NCBI GenBank assembly: GCA_036346275.1
Contig: CM070722.1
Coordinates: 20,173,336 to 20,237,335, forward strand
Source of the DNA: Otatea glauca
Lineage: Eukaryota > Streptophyta > Magnoliopsida > Poales > Poaceae
Reading direction: 5' to 3'
Length of the DNA: 64,000 nucleotides
The notes beneath the pieces were generated by a model, which saw only the letters and a list, made by a program, of their open reading frames with translations, did no database searches and was not told where the DNA came from. This document shows positions 32,904 through 44,531 of the stretch, one piece after another (the first letter of the stretch is position 1; the number at the start of each line of letters is the position of its first letter). The position numbers and the translations under genes are program-made.

Positions 32904-35707
32904 TGTCGGGACCCGGATTTGCAAATCCGAAACCCTCTGTGTATACTGCACTAGTCCAGGATCACGCTAGTGCACACAGTGGAAACATAGATGAAATACC
33001 ATTCCATACAACGAATTAACTAAGAAGAAGCAAATTATTATTAAATAAAGCAAATGACCTTATGGTTAATGTTTACACCATTATGCCTTAAGGGCTTAAG
33101 AAACAAATACTATTGCAGCGGAAAAGATAACTTGAACCATTCGACATGCCACAGGCAATCGTCTGGGGAACGCCTTCCTAATCCACGTAGTCTTCATAGA
33201 ATTCCTCCTCATGATATTCATCATCTCCTTCAGCAACTGATCAACAAGGGCATAAAGCCGTGAGTACAAAGGTACTCAGCAAGCCGTAGGGAATTGATGC
33301 AATATATTTATGCACGGCTTGACAAGGATGGATATATAGTTCTTTTGCAGAAAGCAATAACTTGAATTGAAATACAATAAATAGATTGAAAGCATATTTA
33401 TGAAAAGATAAATAAATAACTGATAGATCAATGATAGACAACAAAACAAAGTGAACTCCCGCTCACATCCCAACAATTCCACATTCCACATTTTATGAAA
33501 CACTCTATACCCGTGTGAAATTCCGGGCTTGTCCATGACCATGACGCGCTATTCGAATAGTTTTACACTCTGCAGAGGTTGTACAACTTTACCCACAAGA
33601 CATGATCATCTCTTTGTGCAATCGATCTTAACACACTTCCTTCGGTGTGTCGCAGAGATATCATGACAAAGCCTTTACAATGCCTTCGTCTAAACTCAGA
33701 CGCTTCGCTAAGGTTTCGCCCTTTAGGGCCCCCTCTTGCGCCTTGCGAATCTACCCGTCCATCCCGGAACCCACACCACCAACTGGCAGTACTCAAGGCT
33801 AGACATTGCAAATTAATCAGCTAAGTCTGTCCCATTACAGACATGTGGTAGTACGGCTAGGCCCAGTTCAATGGCGCACAAGATTAAGTCCTTAAGTTGT
33901 CTCAGGCAAGACATCCACATCCCAATGTGCTAGAAAGCACCCCCTTTACTGCACGATCACTTGCCTGAGGGAAAACAATTCGTTCAACCAAGACCAATGG
34001 CAAACCCCGCCATGGTACAACAAATTTTACAACAGTGGCTAACGGCCACGATTTGATATCTCATTAGGTCAAGATTAACATTATTCAACATGTGACATGA
34101 ATCCCAACGTATATCGTAAGCATGTCTAAGCATAGCTACGATAACCCAATGTTGGTATAATAATTATGTCCAACTAGTAATGTCCCAATCTAGGTTTAAC
34201 AATGGATACATGGCATACAACTAATCAAGGTGGCATAATGTCAACTAGGTATACATCTACTCCCATTAAATAAGCATTGATACACAAAATAGCATGCAAT
34301 TGTAATAAAGTAAATTACTTTTGCAAACATAGGATCAATATGATCAAAGGATTACGACTTGCCTTGCTGATCTAGTGCTGAATCTTGGTCTTGAAGTCTT
34401 CGTTTGCTCCTCGGAATTAGCGCTCACGGAAAAGAAAGCAATGAAACCAAATAAATACAAAACATAGACTCAAACAAGCTCAAAACTGAAAATAAATGGC
34501 TCTGGAAGATAGATCTTGATTTTAGAAAAATTTAGAAACTTGAATCGCCTCAATCGGAGTTCGTATGAGTGAGAACGGGCCTCCGAAAGATTAAATTCAG
34601 AGAAAATACGTAAAATCGAAAATCGAATTTCGGATTTATTTTTGTCTTCGAAAAGGATTTATTGCGCAACGCCGACGTCATCGGGTTCACGGTGGATGGG
34701 TCCACGGCGCTGCGCCGGTTCACCGTGCACCGCGCGACGGCCGACGCAGCGCGACGCTGGTGGTCGACGCGGCCGACTCAACACAGACACGCGGCTCGGA
34801 CGTGGCGCTGACGCAAGCAGCCACGCGTCGCACATCTGGCGAGGGGGCTAGATCGGACGGCCAAGGAGCCAGGGATGCGGCGGAGGAGACGTGGCGCTAT
34901 CTGGCGCGTCGGTTGGCAATCGGACGGGACGAGAGGGATCCAGACGAGGACGTCACGGGCAAAGCAATGAGGCGCGCGGCTACGGCGGAGACGCACCAGA
35001 GCGGCTAGACGGCGACGGAGAAGCTTCGGCGGCGACGGCGGACTCCAGCGAGCTCGCGCGGCGTAACGGCAGTGTCTCGGGCAGCAAAAGATGGGGCAAA
35101 AGGTGCGGCGGCGCGAGGGGAATCTCGGGAGGCGCGCGGCACGGCTTTTATAGCCTCGGGGAACGCGCAACGAACGTGGACTCCGAGACGGCGGCGTGCG
35201 GCGGCGGGACTCCGAGTCGGCGGCGGCTAGGGTTTCGCGGACACGATCTCACCAGACACGTGGCGCCGACGGACGGCCACGCTACTGGTCGGGCGGCGGT
35301 GCCGAGCCGAGCGAGCAGGCCGGCGAGGTGGTCAACGAGGTGCGCAGTCAAGGGAGGCGGCCAAGCGGCGAGCAAAATGGGTTGGGCCACAGAGGTTTCG
35401 GCCCGAAGGGCTTTTTGAAAATTAAAATCATTTTCCGATTTTATATAATTCCGGAAATTCGAATAAATTCAAATAAATTCAAATAAATATCAAATAAATT
35501 CAGAAAAATCTCCAAAAATACAGAAAAATTCCTTGGAGCACATGGAACCCAACTAAAACTGAAATTCTTTTATTTGATGAATAGTTTAGTCAAATTAAAT
35601 CCTTTCATTTATGGAAAATTCAAATTAAGCTGAAATTAATTCAAGAAAATGCAAATGGTTTATTTTTGAATTCCAACATTCCAAAACTCAAATTTTGGGA
35701 TGTTACA
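32904..35707 (-). mobile_element. Element L2: 2.8 kb solo LTR nested in L1
   Basis: Begins TGTCGGGACCCGGATTTGC and ends TTTGGGATGTTACA on the plus strand, so the element orientation is minus. It contains no internal coding domain. The part 33550-33700 matches 20339-20500 of F in the opposite orientation. A GC-rich island spans about 34650-35400 with a TATA box at 35145-35153. ORFs in the island (34642-35418 and the opposite frames) are GC-driven. L1 resumes right after it. Confidence 0.83.
35145..35153 (-). promoter_or_regulatory. TATA box of solo LTR L2
   Basis: The minus strand reads CTATAAAAG followed by CCGTGCC, within the GC-rich island. Confidence 0.6.
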
Positions 35708-36273
35708 AACTCCCGAGCTTTCCTCAATACCGCGAGCACAGCTATTCGAATATATTTACACTCTGCAGAGGTTATGCAGTTTACCCACACGACATGATCG
35801 TCTCTTGTTGCCAAGCTATTGACACACTTCCTTTCGTGTGTCGGCGGGGAGATCATGACAAAGCCCTTACAATGCTCTGGCTTAACCCAGTACTACCCGC
35901 TAAGGTTTCAACACCGGTGGGTCTGAAAACCTCAACCAGGCCCCCCTCTTGTGCCATGTGAGTTGCTCCATAACTCGGGAACTCACACTGCCATTGATAG
36001 TACCAAGCTAAGACATCACAAATTAATTAGCTAGGTTGTCCTATGCCAGACATGTGGTGGTTGCATGATTGACTCAGGTCAAAGACTTGCAAGGTTAAGT
36101 CCTTAGGATGATCGAAGCAAGACTTCCACATACACTGCACATCGGGCCCACCTTGGCATACTCGTCCCTTGTCACTTGCCCCAATCTAACTGATTACCAC
36201 CCAAGTTGATTACCAAGCACCACGTGCCATGAACAATTCAACATCGTTGCGTGACATGACTCGCCACTACAAC
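35708..36273 (-). repeat. LTR L1, segment 2
   Basis: AACTCCCGAGC.. resumes the L1 sequence that stopped at 32903 and stays collinear with G1's LTR (TCAATACCGCGAGCA, TTTACACTCTG, CAAGACTTCCACATAC) until GACTCGCCACTACAAC. There element G1 is inserted. The rest of L1 must lie to the right of G1, outside the window. Confidence 0.8.
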
Positions 36274-37453
36274 AGTAAGGACCCGAATCCACTGATTCGA
36301 ACACACTATGTTTACCGCACTAGTTCCAGGATCAACGCTAGTGCGTACAGCTTAACATTGGTACATATCACATCATACTCAACGATAATAATAAAAATAA
36401 TACTCCATTTATTGATATAGCTAAGCGTATGATCTTATGACCAACTTACATTATTAAGCCACGCAGGGCTAGACTTGAAATATAAACTAAGAAATATGCA
36501 ACGAAAAATTTAAGACGTAGATGACTCATCAGTTCACCACAAGCATCTGACAAGGCCTGGACCATAACAACTCGTGTCCTCCAGGAACTCCTCCTCCAAG
36601 TAGACTCTTCAATTGTTGATTATTGTTGTTGGCAAGGGTGAGTACATAGAGCACTCAACAACTTCTGCACAGAATGCAATTCTATGAAACTATATGCAAG
36701 GCTTATTCCAAAGGAAAAGGCTAATATGGTTCTTTTGCAATAAACAGCATTTATGAATAAATACAATAAATAGATTGTAAAGATTGTAAAGCAAATAGCA
36801 GGAATAGATAGATTCAACATTTCTCAAATAAACCCAGTTTCCAATCATAAGTGAAGTTCCAACCTCCCATATGGCAATTCCGCCATCCCAACCAAGTTTT
36901 CCATTTAATTAAGCTAACTCTTAACTGTAATTCTCGAGCATTGCTCAATACCGCGAGCATGGCTATCTGAATAGATTTACACTCTGAAGAGGTGATGCAC
37001 TTTACCCACAAGATATGACCATACACCACAAAGGCGAGTGATTATAACAATGCCTTTCAATGCACTACCTTAACCTGATACTACCCGCTAAGGTTTCAAC
37101 ACTGGTGGGTCTGAAAACCACAACCAGGGCCCCCCTCTTGCGCCATGTGAATTACTCCATAACTCGGGAACTCACACCGCCATTGATAGTACCAAACTAA
37201 GACATTGCAAATTAATCAGCTAGGTTGTCCCATACCAGATATGTGGTTGCATGATTGGCTCAGGTCAAAGTCTTGCAAGGTTAAGTCCTTAGGATGATCG
37301 AAGCAAGACTTCCACATACCGGCTGCTCATCGGGCCCACCTTGGCATACTCGCCCCTTGTCACTTGCCCCAATCTAAGTGATTACCACCGCAGTTGATTA
37401 CCAAGCACCACGTGCCATCAACAATTCAACATCGTTGTGTGACATGACTCGCC
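36274..37453 (-). repeat. G1 3' LTR, distal part
   Basis: Starts AGTAAGGACCCGAATCC where the 5' LTR copy has TGTAGGGACCCGAATAC (58291). It runs until the TCGCC target of Copia C. The two G1 LTR copies stay collinear over the whole segment. Confidence 0.82.
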
Positions 37454-39227
37454 TGATAGCATCTAGGCCCCCTCAATTTCTGTTATTTTGTTTCATTATA
37501 GTTTTGGTATTGATGACCAAGTTAATAATACTTAAAGCTTTGAAGAACATGTGCTCCAATCAATGATGGAGCAAGTTGTACTAACAAGATTAAGGTGCTC
37601 AATTTCTAGTTTATGACTTGGGTGATGATTCAAGTCAAATAGCTAGGCCTCTTTTTTATTTTAGTTGTCTAAAGAGGGACTTCGCACAAGCTAGTGGATT
37701 GGGTCATAAGGCAAAGACATAACTAGTTCTCGGAGTAAAAGACACTTAGTTATTGACCTTTGAATCAAATTTCTTAGTATACAACGGACCAAATCTCAGC
37801 TGCCCACTTCTTAAGTCTATTACATACTCAGCATATCCTTTTAAGTCAAAAGATTCTTTGGTCCAGCATTAAAAATCTTCTGTGTCAAAACTCCTATCAA
37901 AATATCTGCTCATTGGACCAAACCTCTTGTTTTCATATTCTTTCATCCTTGGTGAAAACTCCTTTGAAAATCATCTGTCAACCAAGTGATTGTCTATGTA
38001 TGACGGACCAAATAATTTGGTCCGGCATACATGTAAAAGTCACTCTTCTGTGATGGACCAAAATCTTCTCGGTTTTCCCATCTACAGCGGACCAAAATAT
38101 TTGGTCCGGCACTCATTCAGTTTATAAGCCTTTTGCCGGACCAAACCTTGAAGTCCTATTTATTGAAACCTTAGATGAATATTCTTCCTCATTCAAAAGA
38201 TTTTTGCTTTGATAACGGACCAAATATTCATGCTTAACCTTTTTAGTGCGTTGCTAAAGAAAATCGCTTGGATAAACTTATTTTTGATGAAAAAGGGTCT
38301 TTGGCTACTGATGTTCTGAAACTCTCATGTATGACGGACCAAATTATTTAGTCCGACGTACATGTATCTCTCTTATTCCTATACCGGACCAAACTCTATG
38401 AAAAAAACCCATGTACAACGGACCAAATTTTTTGGTCCGTCGTAAATGTCCAAATTTGGTCCGTCATACACATGACCAGTATCGCTAGGTACTGTTGCTT
38501 AGTCCATTGTCAAAGTATTTTTCTGATATTTTTGACATCTGACACGTCCAACGGCTATAGTAGCAGGTGTAATGGCTATATTCATTCCAAATGGCTATAT
38601 AAGCATTTCCTGAGCAATCTACCATGTAAGAGAATGAACTCCTTTACATTTTAGCATTGAAAATAGATCTCATTCTCAAAAGGAGTGTGTGCTTCACTTT
38701 CAAACCGAAATTCTCAACATCTCTAAGTTTTTTAGCTCCAAGCCAAAGTCTAGCTGTGTGATTTGCGAAGTGAACCAAGAGACAGAACTTGTGCAAAGTT
38801 TATTACTCTTGGATCTTAATGATCTTAGATAGCTTGGAGGAAGTGAACAGTGCGACCTATCTAAGAGTGATTGTGGAAGGCCACTGTGATTGTGAGAGGT
38901 TCTGAATTCACCTCACTGGAGTAGTGAAAGAGTTACCTGAGTGATCACCGGAGCTACTGCGAGTAGCTTTGGAGAAGCAATACTTCGGAAGAAGTGCTTC
39001 AATGTGGATTAGGAGTGCGGCTCTGAACCACGGGATAAATCTTTGTCTCTCTTGTGTTTTATTTCTCTTTATTGCTTTCGCTGTTATTATTGTTTTGTTT
39101 TTACTTATGTCATATATATATTCTGTTCTGTGACTTTCTCTCATAAATAACAGTGAATTGTTTTTAAGAAGTTAAAACTTGTAAAAGTTGCCTATTCACC
39201 CCCCCTCTAGGCCAACTAGATCCTTGA
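37454..39227 (+). repeat. Element C 5' LTR with palindromic CGGACCAAA motifs
   Basis: TGATAGCATC start, end ...GATCCTTGA where the 3' copy has GATCCTTCA. Between 37780 and 38465 about a dozen CGGACCAAA/TTTGGTCCG half-sites occur, several paired as palindromes (38003-38025, 38091-38113, 38335-38360, 38420-38445). TATA box at 38596-38602. Confidence 0.9.
38596..38602 (+). promoter_or_regulatory. TATA box of element C 5' LTR
   Basis: TATATAA in GGCTATATAAGCATTTCC, just downstream of the palindrome cluster. Confidence 0.65.
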
Positions 39228-39229
39228 AG

Positions 39230-39241
39230 TGGCATCAGAGC
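39230..39241 (+). other. Primer binding site of element C
   Basis: TGGCATCAGAGC two bases after the LTR, one change from the initiator-Met tRNA complement TGGTATCAGAGC. Confidence 0.8.
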
Positions 39242-39277
39242 TTGGTTTACCTTGATTAGCTTAACTAGCTTTGGTAA

Positions 39278-40021
39278 ATGGCCGAGGGAAATGGATCTGC
39301 AACTGTTAGTATTGGTAGAGTACCAGTTTTTGATGGTACTAATTATGCTTATTGGAAAATTAGAATGAGATGTTATTTAGAAGCTGTTGGGTATGATATG
39401 TGGAGAGTTATTGAAAAACCTTTCCCTCCTTGTGTCATGCCCGAAGGTCAATCTGTGTATAGTGAACCCACTCCTAGTGAGATTCAAAATATGTAGTATG
39501 ATGCTCAAGCTAGAAATGCTATATTTTCATGTCTTAGCTTAGAAGTTTTTGATAGAGTAAGTAATCTTACTTCTGCTTATGCTATATGGACAACATTATA
39601 AGAAATTCATGAAGGTACTTCTGATGTGAAAGAAGAAAAATATTATGTTGTTCGAGAAAAATTTGATCAATTCAAGATGCTTTCTCAAGAAAATGCTAAT
39701 GACATGTTCTCTAGGCTAAATCCTATTGTCAATGAACTAAAAGGCCTAGGAACTAAGATCTCTGATGTTGAGGTATGCAGGAAGATGATTAGAGTGCTAC
39801 CTCGAGCGTATCATAGTTTGATCACATATTTGTCCAACAGTGGTGATCTCAAGAGGCTCACTCCAACCGAGCTACTAGGTAAAATATCTGCTCATGAGCT
39901 CACATTGGCCGAAGAAGATGCTCCAAAGAAGAAATCCATCGCACTCAACGCCAAGGAAGTTGTACAAGACTCGTCTGATGAAGATGATGATGAGTCAAGT
40001 GAGGATGAGATGAAGATGTGA
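39278..40021 (+). pseudogene. Element C gag, N-terminal and core
   Basis: From a genuine ATG: MAEGNGSATVSIGRVPVFDG..YAYWKIRMRCYLEA is the DUF4219-type start. The UBN2 gag core follows (EEKYYVVREKFDQFKMLSQE; RKMIRVLPRAYHSL). Two in-frame stops occur, at 39494 (TAG) and 39599 (TAA). The end is acidic (SSDEDDDESSEDE). It would form the particle shell. The frame shifts near 40015 and continues toward the zinc knuckle. Confidence 0.85.
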
Positions 40022-40400
40022 AGAAGTTAGCTCTACTCATGAGAAGAGCTAACAAACTTATGAGAAGAGTCAATTTCAAAGACAAAGAAAGGTCAAACTC
40101 TTACTACTCAAAGAAAAATCCTTTTCTAATATTATATGCTTTGAATGCAATGAAAAGGGACACATAGCTGCTCGGCGCCCCAACAAAATCAAGAAGAAGA
40201 GCAAGTGCAAGAACAAGGATGATGAGGATGAGGAGAAGACTCATGAAAAGATCAAGAAGAAGTTTTTCAAGAAAGGCTACTCCATGAAATTTGCAAAAAA
40301 AGGAAAAGGAGAAGCTCATATAGGAGAATGGGTCACTGATGAAGAAAGTGCAAGTGAAGACTCATCCTCGAATGATGAAAATTCAAAGTCAAAGGGGTGA
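40022..40400 (+). pseudogene. Element C gag nucleocapsid with damaged zinc knuckle
   Basis: In shifted frames the plus strand reads KKLALLMRRANKLMRR, then at about 40137-40180 CFECNEKGHIAARRP, a CCHC knuckle in which the last cysteine position is arginine. A lysine-rich KKKSKCKNK and KKKFFKKGYS stretch follows. A stop precedes the next ORF. RNA binding would be weakened by loss of a zinc ligand. Confidence 0.75.
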
Positions 40401-40456
40401 GCTGGGCTTGCCTTAGATGAGTCAACTCCACCACCACCCTCATTTCCTCTTGTTTC

Positions 40457-41386
40457 ATGGCAAGATCAGACGAGAAAAAGGTTAGTGACTCACCTTCTTT
40501 TGATGAGCTAGTAGAAATAGTTGAAGAGCTAAATAATGCTTTGCATGATAAAACAAATTCAACAAGAGCTCTTAAGAAGACTATTACTGGCTTGTTTAAT
40601 GACCAAAAGTTGCTTTCAGACAAGTATGAAAGGCTTATGCATGAACATGAAAAGTCTGTACAAACTCATAATGATCTAGTCACAAGTCATGCTTTGCTTG
40701 TTAAGAATCATGATGACTTGCAGACTAAATATTATGAGCTAGAAATTGAAAATGAAATGCTAGCCAACAAACCTAATCATGTTTCCTTATGTGATGCATC
40801 AGTTCCATGTGACTTACTTAAAGATGAAATCATGACCCTTAGTTCTTTAGATGCTTGTAATGATAATTGCAAATATGGTTCCTATGCTAAGGAGCTTAAA
40901 ACTGAGAATGAAGAACTAAAAACCAAGATAGCCACATTTGATAAAGGTTTAGAAAAATGCTTTCTAGGCAGTGCTACTCTTGACAAAATTCTTGTTGAAC
41001 AGAAATCCAACTTGGGCAAAAAGGGCTTAGGGTATAAACCCAACAGTTTGCCTAAGAAAAGTGGATCAAGTCATTTCGAACAGATTTTTGTCAAGAAAAG
41101 CACTCAATGCTATTACTGTCATAAATCAAACCATGAATCAAAGAATTACTATCTTGCAAATGTTTCTAATGCCAAAAGGGGTTGTATGGTAGATGCCCAT
41201 TACATGCTATTTAAAGATTTTAGGGGCAGTATGAATGTAAAATACATTGGTCCCTCAAATCTTGATAAGAAACTTAAAGCTGTCTGGGTACCAAAGGTCA
41301 TGTTGTTAAACCCCTTTAGACCCAAACTAGCTATAACTAACATCAAAGGACCCAAAAGTATTTGGGTACCTAAAGTTAAGAAATGA
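40457..41386 (+). CDS. Element C gag C-terminal coiled-coil protein segment
   Basis: An open frame of 309 codons: heptad-rich coiled coil over residues about 15-110 and 140-170 (ELVEIVEELNNALHDKT; ELKTENEELKTKIATFD), a DASVPCDLLKDEI spacer, and a CYYCHKSNHESKNYY cysteine/histidine motif near residue 218. It ends with IWVPKVKK and TGA at 41384. This is the long gag/spacer region typical of Sireviruses, equivalent to 16150-16998 in element B. It is normally part of the Gag-Pol polyprotein, so the ATG here may not be a natural start. Confidence 0.7.
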   Translation: MARSDEKKVSDSPSFDELVEIVEELNNALHDKTNSTRALKKTITGLFNDQKLLSDKYERLMHEHEKSVQTHNDLVTSHALLVKNHDDLQTKYYELEIENEMLANKPNHVSLCDASVPCDLLKDEIMTLSSLDACNDNCKYGSYAKELKTENEELKTKIATFDKGLEKCFLGSATLDKILVEQKSNLGKKGLGYKPNSLPKKSGSSHFEQIFVKKSTQCYYCHKSNHESKNYYLANVSNAKRGCMVDAHYMLFKDFRGSMNVKYIGPSNLDKKLKAVWVPKVMLLNPFRPKLAITNIKGPKSIWVPKVKK

Positions 41387-41394
41387 ACTTGTAG

Positions 41395-41607
41395 GTGAAC
41401 TATAAAAGTGGAGGCAGACATTGGGTAATTGACAGTGGCTGCACTCAACACATGACCAGGACCTCAAGAATGTTCACTTCAATTGAAGAAGAAAGTGATC
41501 CAAGTCACAAAATCACTTTTGGAGATAATAGCAAAAGAAAGGTCTTGGTAAGATTGCTATATCAAATGATCACTCTATTGACAATTTTCTTCTTGTTGAA
41601 TCCTTAA
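41395..41607 (+). pseudogene. Element C aspartic protease, frameshifted
   Basis: GGRHWVIDSGCTQHMTRTSR contains the Copia protease DSG core and continues to KITFGDNSKRK. Near 41550 an indel moves the coding sequence into the frame used by the downstream pol, where LGKIAISNDHSIDNFLLVES is readable. The protease is therefore split from the polymerase by one frameshift. Confidence 0.8.
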
Positions 41608-44531
41608 ATTTCAATTTATTATCTGTTGCTCAATTGTGTGATCTTGGATTTCATTGTAACTTCTCATCTGATGGGGTAACTTTGTTTGATAAAAATGAAA
41701 AGCTTATATTCAAAGGTTTCAGATTTCAAAATCTCTACCTAGTAGATTTCAAATCTAACTCCTCATGCATCTCGACCTGCTTATTAGCTAAAGTTTCTCT
41801 TGGATGGCTTTGGCACAGGCGTCTTGGGCATGTAGGTATGTCTAATCTCAAAAAGCTTTTAAAAAATGAGCTATTGGTGGGTTTGAAAGATGTTAAATTT
41901 GAAAAGAATAAGCTATGTAGTGCTTGTCAAGCAGGAAAACAAGTAGCTAATTCTCATCCAATTAAAAGTATCATGTCCACCACTAGACCACTTGAGCTTT
42001 TGCATATGGATATATTTGGCCCCACTTCATATGCTAGCATTGGTGGTAACTCATATTGTCTTGTAATTGTTGATGATTTCTCCAGATTCAGTTGGGTATT
42101 CTTCTTGCATAATAAAAGTGAAGTTGAATTTTTTTTCAAAACTTTTGCTAAAAGGGCCCAAAATGAATTTGATCGTCCCATCAAGAAAATAAGAAGTGAC
42201 AATGGATCTGAGTTTGTTAATACAAATGTTATTGAATACTGTGATGAATTAGGAATTAAGCATGAACTTTCTGCCACTTATACTCCTCAGCAAAATGGTG
42301 TGGTTGAAAGAAAGAATAGAACTTTAATTGAAATGGCTAGATCTATGCTAGATGAATATGTTTCTTCTGATGCTTTTTGGGCTGAAGCCATCAATACTGC
42401 TTGCCATGCTATAAATAGGCTTTATCTTCATAGATTGCTTAAGAAAACTCCTTATGAATTATTGGTAGGTAGAAGACCCAATATATCATACTTTCGTGTA
42501 TTTGGTTGTAAAGTATATATCTATAAAAAGAGAACTCATTTGAGTAAGTTTCAAACTAGATGTGATGCAGGCATCATGCTAGGATATTCTTCTAAGTCCA
42601 AAGCATATAGGGTTTTTAATAATTCAACTGGGCTAGTAGAAGAAACTTATGATGTAAAGTTTGATGAATCTAATGGCTCACAAGGTGAGCATGAGAATTT
42701 AGATGATGTAGGAGATGACGGATTGATGCAAGCAATGAGACAGATGGAAGTGGGTGACATTAAACCCAAGGAAGACAAGGATGAATCACCTACACAATCA
42801 ATGGTGCCACGTGATGGAACTCAAGAAGGAGAAGAAGAAAAGGAACAGGATCAGCCAGTCATCATCAAAAGTCACCATGCCATTACTAAGGATCATCCCA
42901 CAGACCAAATTATTGGTGAAATCAGTAAGGGTATCCAAACTCGTTCTAGACAAGCTTCCTTTTGTGAACATTACTCTTTTATCTCTTGCATTGAACCTAA
43001 AACAGTGGAAGAAGCTCTAGAAGATGCTGATTGGATAATAGCTATGGAAGAAGAACTTAACAATTTTGAAAGAAACAAAGTCTGGAGCTTAATAAAACAT
43101 CCGAAGGATCACAATGTTGTTGGTACAAAATGGGTGTTCCGAAACAAGCAAGATGAAAATGGAGTGGTAATAAGGAATAAAGCCAGACTTATAGCTCAAG
43201 GATTTACTCAAGTAGAAGGGCTGGACTATGGAGAGACCTATGCCCCAGTGGTACGTCTTGAAGCTATTCGGTTTCTTCTTGCCTTTGCTACTCATTTTAA
43301 TATCACTCTTTTTCAAATGGATGTGAAAAGTGCATTTCTTAATGGATTCATTGATGAAACTGTTTATGTTGAGCAACCACCTGGTTTTGAAGATCCAAAC
43401 TTGCCAAATCATGTGTACAAATTATTTAAGGCACTCTATGGTCTAAAACAAGCTCCTAGAGCATGGTATGAGCGTCTTAGAGATTTCCTTCTTAATAAGA
43501 ACTTCAAAACTGGGAAGGTTGATCCAACCTTGTTTCTAAAAGACATTAATGGAACTTTAATGATTTATCAAATATATGTAGATGATATTATCTTTGGTTG
43601 TACTAATGATTCTCTGTGCAAAGAATTTGGTGACATGATGGCCAAAGAGTTTGAGATGTCCATGATTGGAGAGCTGACATTCTTTCTGGGATTCCAAATC
43701 AAGCAATTGAAGGAGGGAACCTTCATCTCACAAGAAAAGTACACCAAGGACCTCCTCAAGCGCTTCAAAATGGAAGAATGCAAGACAATAAAGACTCTCA
43801 TGGCAACTAATACTCATCTTGATCAAGATATGGGAGGTAAGCCTGTTGACCAAAAGCTTTTTAGATCCATGATTGGCTCATTACTATACTTGACAGCATC
43901 TAGGCCTGACATCATGTTTAGTGTATGTATGTGTGCTAGATTTCAAGCTGCACCTAAAGAAATTCATTTAAGTGCTGTAAAAAGAATACTTAGATATCTT
44001 AAGTTTACTTCTAGTATTGGTTTATGGTACCCTAAAGGTGCTCCATTTGAGCTTCTTGGCTACTCAGATTCTGATTATGCCGGCTGTAAGATTGATCGTA
44101 AGAGCACCTCAGGGGGTTGTCATTTGCTTGGAAGATCTCTAGTTTCTTGGTGTTCTAAAAAGCAAAATTCTATAGCACTGTCTACTACTGAAGCCGAATA
44201 TGTGGCTGCAGGCAGTTGCTGTGCTCAAATTCTATTCATAAAACAAATATTTCTAGATTTTGGGATAAAATTTGATAATGTGCCTCTGTTGTGTGATAAT
44301 GAAAGTGCAGTGAAAATAGCAAACAATCCGGTCCAACATTCCAGAACTAAGCATATTAAAATTCGACATCACTTTATTCGTGATCATGTTGATAAAGGAA
44401 ATATTATGCTTAGTTACGTACGAACTGAGGACCAATTGGCTGATATTTTCAATAAACCGCTTGACGATGCCAAATTTTCAAAATTAAGAAATGAACTCAA
44501 TATCATTGCCTATTCAAATGTTGTTCGATGA
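41551..44531 (+). CDS. Element C integrase-reverse transcriptase-RNase H polyprotein
   Basis: An open frame of about 990 codons to TGA at 44529; counted from codon 41634 it has 965 residues. Zinc-binding HHCC: H61, H66, C95, C98. Integrase core: D126, D189 (RSDNGSEF), E225 (NGVVERKN), a proper D,D-35-E. Linker with acidic repeats about 345-410. RT: GTKWVFRNKQ 497, QMDVKSAFLNG with D563, YVDD 648-651. RNase H: GYSDSDYAGC with D812, STTEAEYVA with E853, CDNESA with D888. All catalytic residues are present, so the enzymes could be active if the upstream frameshift were tolerated or proteins were supplied in trans. Confidence 0.92.

Noticed and set aside
34642..35486. Long ORFs (up to 175 codons) in L2
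   Set aside because: Located wholly within an LTR island, open in several frames on both strands, no recognisable protein.
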